Source: Gammaproteobacteria bacterium
Lineage (GTDB): Bacteria; Pseudomonadota; Gammaproteobacteria; Chromatiales; Chromatiaceae
DNA length: 43,189 nt
Direction: 5' to 3'
NCBI GenBank assembly: GCA_020445405.1
Contig: JAGRGQ010000031.1
Span: forward strand, 1-43,189
The notes under the pieces are model-generated. The model worked only from the letters and a program-made list of their open reading frames with translations, made no database searches and had not been told where the DNA came from. Each line of letters begins with the position of its first letter. Position 1 is the first letter of the stretch. Shown piece after piece: positions 16,034 through 23,588 of this stretch. The position numbers and the translations under genes were made by a program.

Positions 16034-16654
16034 ATGCGGTTTCCCCGCGCGCGAATTCTGATCTTTGCCAAGGCTCCCGAGGCGGGCAGAGTCAAGACCC
16101 GTCTGATTCCGGTACTGGGCGCCGACGGTGCCGCGGATCTTTATCGCCGTTTGCTGCGATCCACCATTCAACGGATGAAGTTAGCGGAAATTGCGCCGAT
16201 CACCTGCTATTGTGCTCCTGACGCTGAACATAAGGAGTTTCAACTGCTGGCACATGATTACTGCATAAGCCTGGAGACCCAGAAGGGTGCCGATCTGGGT
16301 GAACGCATGGCAAATGCGGCAAGTTGTCAACTCGCTGCGGGGTGGGGGCCGGTAGTGCTCATTGGCGGCGACTGTCCCGCGCTTCGGACTGACCATCTTT
16401 TGCAGACGTTGGGCTGGCTCAAGGGTGACTGTGATGCGGTAATCGGCCCGGCAGAGGATGGTGGCTACGTGTTGCTGGGTTTGAGGAAGAGCAGTGCGCA
16501 GTTGTTTCAAGGAGTTGCCTGGGGTGGCGATAATGTGCTGGATGAGACGCGCAGACGGTTGCAGGATCTGGGATGGAGATGGCAGGAGCTAGAACCTTTG
16601 TGGGATCTGGATCGTCCGGCAGATCTCGAAAGGTTACAGGCAATGCCGGCTTAG
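16034..16654 (+). CDS. glycosyltransferase, TIGR04282/DUF2064 family (arsenosugar-associated)
   Basis: This 206-residue GT-A-like nucleotide-sugar enzyme has N-terminal ILIFAKAPEAGRVKTRL (nucleotide-binding loop with Lys-Thr-Arg), central VVLIGGDCPALRTDHL and IGPAEDGGYVLLGL, and a C-terminal WDLDRPADLERL. This family is frequently encoded beside arsS and is assigned to arsenosugar glycosylation. The ATG at 16034 places the KAPEAG motif at the usual position; the longer frame overlaps arsS and is rejected. It is likely cotranscribed with arsS and convergent with ycgR. Confidence 0.9.
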   Translation: MRFPRARILIFAKAPEAGRVKTRLIPVLGADGAADLYRRLLRSTIQRMKLAEIAPITCYCAPDAEHKEFQLLAHDYCISLETQKGADLGERMANAASCQLAAGWGPVVLIGGDCPALRTDHLLQTLGWLKGDCDAVIGPAEDGGYVLLGLRKSSAQLFQGVAWGGDNVLDETRRRLQDLGWRWQELEPLWDLDRPADLERLQAMPA

Positions 16655-16690
16655 ACAGGCTAAGCCGCAGCGCCGCGAGCAAGCGTGCGG

Positions 16691-17449
16691 TTAACCGCCT
16701 TTGATTCTGCGCGCCTGCGCGCGTTCGATCCTGTTAAGGCTGCGCCTTATTTTCTGCAGCGAAGCGGCGTCGATATTTTTAAACCTGCCGCCGATACGAG
16801 TTACCTGCTGTTGAGGGTTTTTACTGCAGAAACAGACTTCCAGAGAAAAAGCGATTTCACCTTCTCCCGGTACTGAAATGATACAGCTGGGCAGGATTTC
16901 ACCCTGATACAGATGTAGTTCCTCCGCCAGTATGATGCCGGCGCCATCGCGGGACAGATCGTTGACATACCCTTTTACTATCTGCTGGATGCCTTTGCCG
17001 CGCAGACCATGGAAAGAGATGCCAACGCCGCGCGAAGGGATGCGATAGGCGTTTCGTTGTTGGCGGTGCTCAAGTGTCGCGGGTAGGGTCGTTTTGTAGT
17101 ACGCAATGCCGCTTTTCTCACGAATATCCAGCAGCGTGGTTTCGAAAAAAAGCTCCACTCCCTCCAGTCGTCCGGAAAGCTGGAGGAGCACGCCGTCACT
17201 GAGCATGCGATGACCCTGTTCCGGAGTGAGCTCATCCAGGATCACAAACTCGTGCTCGTCGTAGATGCCCAGCAGCGCGGTGCTGAAAGTGTCTTTCTGT
17301 TCCGGTAGTCGGACGCTGAAAAGAACATGGTGCGAGGAGGCTCGCATCAGTAGCGCGATAATCTGCTCCCTTTCGCTGATCCGGTGTTTCGTTGCGAGCG
17401 GTGTTTCCGGCTCTTGATCGTGGAATATGCGCCGGAGCAGATCAAGCAT
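16691..17449 (-). CDS. ycgR: flagellar brake protein YcgR (PilZ domain)
   Basis: This 252-residue c-di-GMP effector slows the flagellar motor. The N-terminal YcgR domain (residues 20-115) is followed by a PilZ domain with the ligand signature RNAYR (R-x3-R, near 133) and NDLSRDG (D-x-S-x-x-G, near 163). It is the last gene of a minus-strand set with flgN and flgM, 36 bp after flgN. No strong ribosome site precedes the ATG, which may reflect coupling to flgN. The context confirms motility function. Confidence 0.92.
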   Translation of the reverse strand: MLDLLRRIFHDQEPETPLATKHRISEREQIIALLMRASSHHVLFSVRLPEQKDTFSTALLGIYDEHEFVILDELTPEQGHRMLSDGVLLQLSGRLEGVELFFETTLLDIREKSGIAYYKTTLPATLEHRQQRNAYRIPSRGVGISFHGLRGKGIQQIVKGYVNDLSRDGAGIILAEELHLYQGEILPSCIISVPGEGEIAFSLEVCFCSKNPQQQVTRIGGRFKNIDAASLQKIRRSLNRIERAQARRIKGG

Positions 17450-17485
17450 CTGGAGTCTGTCGCCTCAATCCTTTGGCGGGTCGGG

Positions 17486-17974
17486 TCAGGCTTTTGCCAG
17501 ACTCTGGGGAGAACGCCCCATCTGTTGTCCGGCAGGCCCATAGGTGCTGTTTTGTTCGGTGTGACAGGTAAGTATGTTCAAAGCCTGGCGTACGTGGCGT
17601 TGGGCAAGCGCAACGATACCACCGTTAATTTCATTACAGTCATTCAATCTGACAGCCAGCTCCTGCATCTGGCGCCAACGCAACGCGAGTTCACTGTCAG
17701 CAGGCACCTGTTCGACAAAGAGATCGGTTCCCGCGCTGCCGGTCGGTAACTGATGACCGGTAAGAAAGCGGTCGCGTAACAGCAGCTGCTCCCCGAACGA
17801 TTTGATATGGGTCTGTTTCTGTTCGCTGATCGCGCTTATCTCCTCCGATTCTCCATTTACCAGAGCCTGATGCTCCTGCTCCAGAATGTGCAGCAGCGTC
17901 CGGGCGCTCTCGAGTTCAACTGCAAGCAACTTCGAGAGCCGTCCGGCATCCTCTTTGGCGGCAGGTAACGTCAT
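17486..17974 (-). CDS. flgN: flagellar export chaperone FlgN
   Basis: This 162-residue helical cytosolic chaperone keeps the hook-junction proteins FlgK and FlgL export-competent. Long amphipathic helices are visible, including LSKLLAVELESARTLLHILE at the start and ALVNGESEEISAISEQK near residue 36, a FlgN hallmark. Its ATG overlaps the flgM stop (ATGA), so the two are translationally coupled. The C-terminal tail (after NILTCHTEQ) is flexible and ends in Gly/Ser/Pro, as in other FlgN proteins that bind clients there. Confidence 0.92.
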   Translation of the reverse strand: MTLPAAKEDAGRLSKLLAVELESARTLLHILEQEHQALVNGESEEISAISEQKQTHIKSFGEQLLLRDRFLTGHQLPTGSAGTDLFVEQVPADSELALRWRQMQELAVRLNDCNEINGGIVALAQRHVRQALNILTCHTEQNSTYGPAGQQMGRSPQSLAKA

Positions 17975-18300
17975 TTGGAGTGCGCTTCCAGGGTGGCCAG
18001 CTCTTTTTCCTGGGTAAGCAGGTTATTCGCGGCTACCGCCGGTTCGAAGTGAAAACTGCCGGTAGCGACTGCGCGCTGGGTCTCTGCAACAAGCGCGGCG
18101 TCAGCAACCGGAAGCTGTGCGATCCTGCTCGACAACTCCTGTAGCTGCGTTGCGGAGCTGGTCAGACTTACTTTGTCGTCGCTTGCAGCCGCGGACGACC
18201 GGCGATTGCCGCCTGTTGCCGATTTCGCTGAAGCCACCTGCCGATTATCACCAGCACTCTGAATGTTTCTGCCGGGTAAACCATTGATTTCAACGCTCAT
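17971..18300 (-). CDS. flgM: anti-sigma-28 factor FlgM
   Basis: This 109-residue inhibitor of FliA (sigma-28) is exported through the hook-basal body once the hook is complete. The N-terminal half is disordered and Ser/Ala/Gly rich; the C-terminal sigma-binding region includes DKVSLTSSATQLQELSSRIA and DAALVAETQRAVATGSF, close to the family pattern (D-x-V-x-L-S...V...I..G.Y). A sigma-28 promoter lies 42 bp upstream, giving the usual feedback loop. It is coupled to flgN. Confidence 0.93.
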   Translation of the reverse strand: MSVEINGLPGRNIQSAGDNRQVASAKSATGGNRRSSAAASDDKVSLTSSATQLQELSSRIAQLPVADAALVAETQRAVATGSFHFEPAVAANNLLTQEKELATLEAHSK

Positions 18301-18342
18301 TGGGTACCTTCTTTCATTAAAACAGGAGATCTCTACCGGAAA

Positions 18343-18369
18343 ATAGCGACTGTATACGCTGAAACTTTA
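18343..18369 (-). promoter_or_regulatory. sigma-28 (FliA) promoter of flgM
   Basis: On the minus strand TAAAGTTT (18369-18362, exact consensus), an 11-bp spacer and GTCGCTAT (18350-18343) match TAAAGTTT-N11-GCCGATAA. It lies 43 bp upstream of the flgM ATG. Confidence 0.7.
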
Positions 18370-18588
18370 GCAGTAACAGCGGTGTTCTTACAGTTTTCCG
18401 TGCGAGCCGCCAGCTCCAGCCAATGCAGCGTGCAGTGCGCTACTCATCATCTTCAGAGTATCGTCTGTCGCCACGGAGAGGGATCGAGAGTCAGGGTTTT
18501 TTTGCTTGAATTCCGTGGTGCCACGATGGAGAGTTCCGGCTTGCTGAAAATTGACCCATTGCATCCGGGTCGGGTCATATGAGCACTC

Positions 18589-19293
18589 CTAGAGCGTGAC
18601 CTCCACGGCTCCGCGGCCGACCACGATGCCCTCAACGCGACGGCTGGAACTGCTGTTTCTGACCTTGATCCGCTGACCCAGAGAGCCGTCTGAGAGCGCT
18701 TCGCCGGACATCCTGACCTCGATTCCATCACCCCGGCCGAGAATGATCACCTGGCTTCCGCGAGTAACCGCAGGTTGGCGTCTGAGTTGTCTGGGCGAGA
18801 TAACCGCGCCCCGTTTCAGTGCCAGCTTGAGTACGCTTCCAACCGCGTTGTCCGGGCTTTCGATGTACTCTCCGTGCAATCCGGAGACCATCCTTTTTTC
18901 CAATCTGAAGTCGCCCTTCGATATGATTTCGCCCCGTTCCAGTCTGCGATTTGCGACCAGAACATTTTTAGTTAATTCAACTTTCACGGTAACATACAGC
19001 GTCCAATTCACGCTGCCGTTGCAGCGCACTCCCACGGTTTGGCGAGCACCGCGGTTGACGGATGCGGGGGAAAAGCTCTCCAGCGGCCGATCGCACCTGG
19101 TCAGCCTGAGCCGTGGGTCCAGTTCCGCCGGAAGAATCCTGATGTCCTCAACTGACATCCCGCTATACCGGGATTGGATATACCGGCGGGCTGCCTCCAG
19201 AATATGAGTATGTGATTCAATCTCCCCTGCCGGTAGTGGCAAGGCAGTAACCACGTTTACCAACAGTGCGCAGATCAGGAGTGTCGAACGCAT
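18589..19293 (-). CDS. flgA: flagellar P-ring assembly chaperone FlgA
   Basis: This 234-residue periplasmic chaperone is needed for P-ring (FlgI) formation. It has a signal peptide (MRSTLLICALLVNVVTALPLPA), a middle SAF-like region (NRRLERGEIISKGDFRLEKR near residue 118) and a C-terminal SAF domain ending RVEGIVVGRGAVEV. The strong GGGGAGG site precedes the ATG. It is separated from flgM by 288 bp containing the flgM promoter, and is divergent from cheV. Confidence 0.94.
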   Translation of the reverse strand: MRSTLLICALLVNVVTALPLPAGEIESHTHILEAARRYIQSRYSGMSVEDIRILPAELDPRLRLTRCDRPLESFSPASVNRGARQTVGVRCNGSVNWTLYVTVKVELTKNVLVANRRLERGEIISKGDFRLEKRMVSGLHGEYIESPDNAVGSVLKLALKRGAVISPRQLRRQPAVTRGSQVIILGRGDGIEVRMSGEALSDGSLGQRIKVRNSSSSRRVEGIVVGRGAVEVTL

Positions 19294-19428
19294 GGCCTCC
19301 CCTCATTTCAGGTGTCAGGATGAGATCCGTCGTGCTGTCATAATATTGACGGATTTCGAAACACTTAAACTATAAGCAAACTATGTGCCGCTAACCGTTG
19401 CGGCTGTCACCAATCCGATTTTTTCCAT

Positions 19429-19455
19429 TAAAGCTGAAACCGCTCACGCCGATAC
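19429..19455 (+). promoter_or_regulatory. sigma-28 promoter of cheV
   Basis: TAAAGCTG (19429-19436), an 11-bp spacer and GCCGATAC (19448-19455) match TAAAGTTT-N11-GCCGATAA at 13 of 16 positions. It lies 31 bp upstream of the cheV start. Confidence 0.75.
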
Positions 19456-19486
19456 CATCGGTTAAGTGGTGTCAGCGGAGAGCGTA

Positions 19487-20428
19487 ATGGCGGGAATTTT
19501 GGAGGGAATCGATCAACGCACAAATCTTGCCGGGCAGAACCGGCTTGAGTTGTTGCTTTTTCGATTGAGTACCGGACAGCGCTTTGGCATCAACGTCTTC
19601 AAGGTCCAGGAGGTAATTCGCTGCCCGCAACTTTCCCAGTTACCGGGCTCGCATCCGGTGGTGCGTGGGATAGCTAGATTGCGCGGCAGAACGATAAGCA
19701 TCATAGATCTTTCAATGGCCATCGGTAACGCCTCGCTGGGAAGTTACGAAGACAAATATATTATTCTTACCGAATACAATCGCTGCGTTCAGGGATTTCT
19801 GGTTGGTTCGGTCGACCGGATAGTGAACATGACATGGGGCGAAATCATGTCCCCGCCGAGAGGGACAGGGAAGGGCAGCTATATGACCGCCGTCACCCGG
19901 GTGGATGATGAACTGGTGGAGATCATCGATGTCGAGAAAGTGCTGAAGGAGATTGTCGGCGGAAGCGAAACGGTTTCCGCAGGCATTATCGATGAGGAGG
20001 TTCGCGACGGGATTCAGCAGGTTCTCGTGGTTGACGATTCGGCTGTCGCCCGCAATCAGATAAAACGCGTCCTGGATCAACTGGGTGTGGAGACGACCCT
20101 CTGCAACGATGGCCGGGAGGCACTACAGCGACTGCAGAGCTGGCTCGACGAAGGCAAGGATGTGGAAGAGTTTCTCTCACTTGTTATCTCTGATGTGGAG
20201 ATGCCCCGCATGGACGGGTATACGTTGACTGCGGAAATCCGTAAGCATCCACAACTGTCCAATCTGCATGTCGTTCTGCACACCTCTCTGAGCGGTGTGT
20301 TCAACGAGACGATGATCAATCGGGTTGGTGCGAATAAATTTCTAGCGAAGTATGCACCCGATGAACTGGCCGTTGTAGTGCAGAAACAGATAAAAGCCCA
20401 TAAGGCTTCACGGGAGGCTCTGGCCTGA
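19487..20428 (+). CDS. cheV: chemotaxis coupling protein CheV (CheW-REC)
   Basis: This 313-residue fusion has a CheW-like domain (about 15-160) that couples receptors to CheA, followed by a response-regulator receiver domain (about 180-305). Receiver features are visible: acidic pair VVDDSA, phosphorylation site in VISDVEMPRMDGY, and conserved Lys in KFLAKYAPDE. The ATG at 19487 is preferred because GCGGAGAG precedes it; a GTG lies seven codons upstream. It opens the cheV-cheR unit upstream of the flg rod/hook genes, as in Pseudomonas and Vibrio. Confidence 0.95.
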   Translation: MAGILEGIDQRTNLAGQNRLELLLFRLSTGQRFGINVFKVQEVIRCPQLSQLPGSHPVVRGIARLRGRTISIIDLSMAIGNASLGSYEDKYIILTEYNRCVQGFLVGSVDRIVNMTWGEIMSPPRGTGKGSYMTAVTRVDDELVEIIDVEKVLKEIVGGSETVSAGIIDEEVRDGIQQVLVVDDSAVARNQIKRVLDQLGVETTLCNDGREALQRLQSWLDEGKDVEEFLSLVISDVEMPRMDGYTLTAEIRKHPQLSNLHVVLHTSLSGVFNETMINRVGANKFLAKYAPDELAVVVQKQIKAHKASREALA

Positions 20429-20467
20429 CTTTCAGATCAGTGGGTTTCACCCCAATTCATACGGCCG

Positions 20468-21322
20468 ATGACAACGATGCAAGAGATTAGTTTGAAAAAA
20501 GGCATACTCTCCCATGGTGACTACGAGGCGTTCCAGAACTTCCTGCAGAGTGCCTGCGGTATCGTACTGGGGGCAGGCAAGGAGTATCTGGTCTCCAGTC
20601 GACTGGGTGGGTTGATGAGACATTACGATATAGCGACGGTCGGAGAGTTGCTGAGCCAGTTAAGTCACGGGCGCAATCCGAGTCTGAAATCGGGCATCAT
20701 AGACGCCATGACCACCAACGAGACTTTCTGGTTTCGGGATATGGCCCATTTCAATCTGCTGGAACAGCGCATACTGCCTGAACTAAGCGACAGACCCGGA
20801 CAGCGGATAAGAATCTGGTCCGCCGCCTGCTCGTCCGGACAGGAACCTTACAATATCGGTATGGTGGTGGAAGACTTCCGGGCACGCAATCGGGGTCGCT
20901 TCAATGCGATGACCGAGATCGTGGCGACCGATATTTCCAAACGCATTCTGGATGACGCCAGGCGCGGAGTTTACTGCGGTATCTCTGCATCGAGGGGACT
21001 CTCCGCCGAGCAGAGCAGACGTTACTTCGTCCAACATGGGGACTGTATCGAGGTGCGACCGGAAATAAAGCGGCAGGTCAGCTTTCGCAGCGCCAACCTG
21101 ACACAGGGCTATGAACTGCTTGGCCGGTTCGACGTAATTTTCTGCCGTAATGTCCTTATCTATTTTTCCTGCACCCAGAAGCAGGATATCCTCAACCGTA
21201 TGGCGCGCATTCTGAACCCGGGCGGCTATCTGCTGTTAGGCTCCACCGAATCCCTTGCGGGCCATTCAGATCAGTTCGAGATGATCAGCGAATCGGGCGG
21301 CATCGTCTACCGTCTGAAGTAA
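20468..21322 (+). CDS. cheR: chemotaxis protein methyltransferase CheR
   Basis: This 284-residue SAM-dependent enzyme methylates glutamates of chemoreceptors. Its N-terminal helical domain (about 12-80) includes the TTNETFWFRD motif. The catalytic domain has WSAACSSGQEPYNIGM (SAM loop I), ATDIS near residue 157, and FCRNVLIYF. It is 39 bp behind cheV. The start may be at 20468 or the ATG three codons later. Confidence 0.95.
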   Translation: MTTMQEISLKKGILSHGDYEAFQNFLQSACGIVLGAGKEYLVSSRLGGLMRHYDIATVGELLSQLSHGRNPSLKSGIIDAMTTNETFWFRDMAHFNLLEQRILPELSDRPGQRIRIWSAACSSGQEPYNIGMVVEDFRARNRGRFNAMTEIVATDISKRILDDARRGVYCGISASRGLSAEQSRRYFVQHGDCIEVRPEIKRQVSFRSANLTQGYELLGRFDVIFCRNVLIYFSCTQKQDILNRMARILNPGGYLLLGSTESLAGHSDQFEMISESGGIVYRLK

Positions 21323-21826
21323 CTCCCCATCCCCGCATAATTCAGTCAGTGTTGCCGGTAGCGGATGCTATTTGCCGCTTCACCGGATCTGAATTGCCAC
21401 GCTATACCGCGTCCAAACGGACAAATCGGGAATAACGGCAATCAGCGCTACGCGCTCTGCTGTACTCTGGCCGGGCGTATTCGGTAATGGATCAGCATCG
21501 CGCATTGGTCCGGGTGACCGTCCGCAGTTGCCACCGCCGTAATTGCAGCAGATTCAGCGGTGGCGGCCTATGGAAGCGCTGTTTGCGGATCTGAGGACAC
21601 CGGCCGGTAACTCATTGAATTCCATAGATTCCAACTATCTTTTGGCAAGCACTACGGCGCAAGAGTAGCTCCTTCGAACATGTCCCCGCACGAGTACGCA
21701 CGCATTGGCCGGGATGTCGAGGCTTGAAAAGACTTCGGTATCCGCCTGACTGTCGGTCAATGCCGGCGTCTTAAGAGTGTAGCTGTCGCTAGCGGTGTGA
21801 GCCTGCGGCGTCAGCGGATGATCAAG
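21323..21826. other. intergenic stretch between cheR and flgB, no gene
   Basis: About 500 bp without a credible open frame, repeat copy or RNA fold that I recognise. A weak GG...GC pair at 21648-21660 was considered and dismissed as a sigma-54 site because the spacing and -12 box do not fit. Confidence 0.5.
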
Positions 21827-21843
21827 TTGGTATGAAAACTGCT
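21827..21843 (+). promoter_or_regulatory. sigma-54-like promoter of flgB
   Basis: TTGGTATGAAAACTGCT has the essential GG (21829-21830) and GC (21841-21842) separated by ten bases, matching TTGGCACGNNNNTTGCW at the key positions. Predicted start is about 21853, 28 bp before flgB. Confidence 0.6.
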
Positions 21844-21880
21844 CTGTTCAGGAATAAAGCCAACGATAGGAAAGCACGGA

Positions 21881-22267
21881 ATGAAATTCGATAACGCTTT
21901 TGGCGTTCATGAACAGGCACTGAAATTGCGTTCCCGGCGGGCGGAGGTGTTGGCAGGAAACATCGCCAATGCCGACACGCCGGGATACAAAGCGCGCGAT
22001 TTCGATTTTCATAAGTTGATACAGCAACAGTTGCCTTCCGGAGAGTCGATGCGGACAACCAACAGGCACCACATACAGCCGGACAGCGGGCCGGTTTCCG
22101 CCAGCGAGATCTTTTATCGCATCCCCAGCCAGCCGAGTCTGGATGGCAATACGGTAGACAGTCAACTGGAGCACAGCGCCTATGCCGCCAATGCAATGGA
22201 GTACCAGGTCAGCCTGCGTTTTCTAAGTGGCGGTATGAAAAAGCTGATGATCGCCATCAAGGGATGA
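21881..22267 (+). CDS. flgB: flagellar basal-body rod protein FlgB
   Basis: This 128-residue proximal rod component is exported by the flagellar type III system. The rod motif LRSRRAEVLAGNIANADTPG lies near residue 17 and ends in the ANADTPGYKARD signature; the C-terminal helix carries the AYAANAMEYQVSLRFLSGG pattern. The ATG is preceded by GGAAAGCACGGA. It is the first gene of the rod/hook operon, with a sigma-54-like promoter 40 bp upstream, and is followed by an unusually long 154-bp gap before flgC. Confidence 0.95.
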   Translation: MKFDNAFGVHEQALKLRSRRAEVLAGNIANADTPGYKARDFDFHKLIQQQLPSGESMRTTNRHHIQPDSGPVSASEIFYRIPSQPSLDGNTVDSQLEHSAYAANAMEYQVSLRFLSGGMKKLMIAIKG

Positions 22268-22320
22268 CTTAACCGTTTAGATCACTGAGCAAAAATTCGA
22301 TTTTTACTTGCGGTCCAAGG

Positions 22321-22395
22321 GGAGAGTTAGAGCGGCCCCGGGGGAACCCGAAAACTGGTGGAAAGCCGTTCGACAACTCCAAAAAAACCGCTCTT
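22321..22395 (+). promoter_or_regulatory. structured spacer between flgB and flgC
   Basis: AGAGCGG (22329-22335) pairs with CCGCTCT (22388-22394), enclosing a CGGG-GGAA-CCCG hairpin with a GNRA-type loop (22339-22350). An alternative pairing of GGAG.GTT (22321-22328) with AACTCC (22375-22380) would exclude the outer stem. No T run follows. It may control flgC translation or mRNA processing; it fits no riboswitch class I recognise. Confidence 0.35.
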
Positions 22396-22421
22396 GTTAA
22401 ATAGTTACGGGATGGAAACAG

Positions 22422-22835
22422 ATGTCAATGTTCAAAATATTCGATACCGCGGCGTCCGGAATGAGCGCGCAATCCCTGCGGCTGAACCTGGTGGCCAGCA
22501 ACATGGCCAACGTTGACAGTGTGAGCAGCAGCACCGAACAGACCTACCGGGCGCGCCAGCCGGTGTTCAGCGCAGTGCTGAACCCGCTGGATCCCAGTGC
22601 ACCCGCGGTCGGAGTGCGGATGGAGGGGGTGGTGGAGAGCCAGGCTCCGTTGGTGATGGAGTATGCGCCGGAACACTCAATGGCTGACGCGCAGGGATAT
22701 ATTTACCGGCCAAACGTAAACATGGTCGAGGAGATGGCGAATATGATATCAGCCTCGCGCTCCTACGAAAGTAATGTAGAGGTAATCAACACCGCCAAAC
22801 AGTTGCTGAACGCCACGCTGAGACTGGGCGAATAG
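22422..22835 (+). CDS. flgC: flagellar basal-body rod protein FlgC
   Basis: This 137-residue proximal rod protein has the N-terminal rod motif FDTAASGMSAQSLRLNLVA, then SNMANVDS, and a C-terminal helix with NMVEEMANMISASRSYESNVEVI, the family-wide rod/hook signature. Length matches FlgC. It is followed by flgD after 11 bp. The 154-bp upstream gap holds a possible regulatory RNA structure. Confidence 0.96.
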   Translation: MSMFKIFDTAASGMSAQSLRLNLVASNMANVDSVSSSTEQTYRARQPVFSAVLNPLDPSAPAVGVRMEGVVESQAPLVMEYAPEHSMADAQGYIYRPNVNMVEEMANMISASRSYESNVEVINTAKQLLNATLRLGE

Positions 22836-22846
22836 GAGGCATTCGG

Positions 22847-23521
22847 ATGACGGCGATAACCAATGACACCACGCTTTTTCAGACTTTGGGACTGAGCAGG
22901 GAGTTGCAGCGGAAGTCCAGTGACGAATTGCAGCTCGAAGACTTTCTTGACCTGATGGTGACCGAACTGACCCATCAGGATCCGTTCAAACCGATGGAAA
23001 ACAGTGAGCTGGCCTCGCAGATCTCCCAGTTCGCGACGGTATCCGGGATCGACGAACTGAACACCAGGTTTTCCGACCTTTCAGGATCGCTGCTGTCGGA
23101 TCAGTCTTTGCAGGCAGCCAACCTGATCGGAAGAAGCGTGTTGGTACCGCTTGGCGGCGGGTATCTGGAAACTGGGGGCAGTATCGATGGCGTGGTTGGG
23201 CTCAACGACCCTGCCAGCGACGTGACGGTTTCGGTGTACAACGCCGGAGGGGCGCTGGTTCGCGAGATCGAACTGGGAACACAGACCAAAGGCGAAGTCC
23301 GTTTCAGCTGGGATGGCACCACTGATACCGGAGAGTACGCCCCTGCCGGCCAGTATCAGGTTAGCGTACGCGCCAGCATGAACGGCGAAGAGTTCTCACC
23401 CTATGTATTGACCGAAGCTGAGGTCAGCAGCGTCAGTATCGGTTCGGGCGGTCAGGGACTGGCACTGAACCTGAAAGGTTTGGGCCCGATCTCTTTTAAT
23501 GATATTGCTGAGATCCGCTGA
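22847..23521 (+). CDS. flgD: flagellar hook capping protein FlgD
   Basis: This 224-residue scaffold caps the growing hook. The N-terminal export and assembly segment holds LQLEDFLDLMVTELTHQDPFKPMENSE (residues 28-54), diagnostic for FlgD. A Tudor/FnIII-like core follows with VGLNDPASDVTVSVYNAGG and the typical WDGTTDTGEYAPAGQY turn near residue 153. The length is normal. Confidence 0.96.
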   Translation: MTAITNDTTLFQTLGLSRELQRKSSDELQLEDFLDLMVTELTHQDPFKPMENSELASQISQFATVSGIDELNTRFSDLSGSLLSDQSLQAANLIGRSVLVPLGGGYLETGGSIDGVVGLNDPASDVTVSVYNAGGALVREIELGTQTKGEVRFSWDGTTDTGEYAPAGQYQVSVRASMNGEEFSPYVLTEAEVSSVSIGSGGQGLALNLKGLGPISFNDIAEIR

Positions 23522-23588
23522 TCCCGGCCCGCTGCAATATTCCACCGTCATCCTGTTGGCGGATTCTATCCAATCGAGGAGATATTAA

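Noticed and set aside
22310-22400. c-di-GMP (GEMM) riboswitch in the flgB-flgC gap
   Set aside because: A GGAAAGCC-like stretch drew attention, but the conserved GACGCAAAGCC core and receptor loop are absent.
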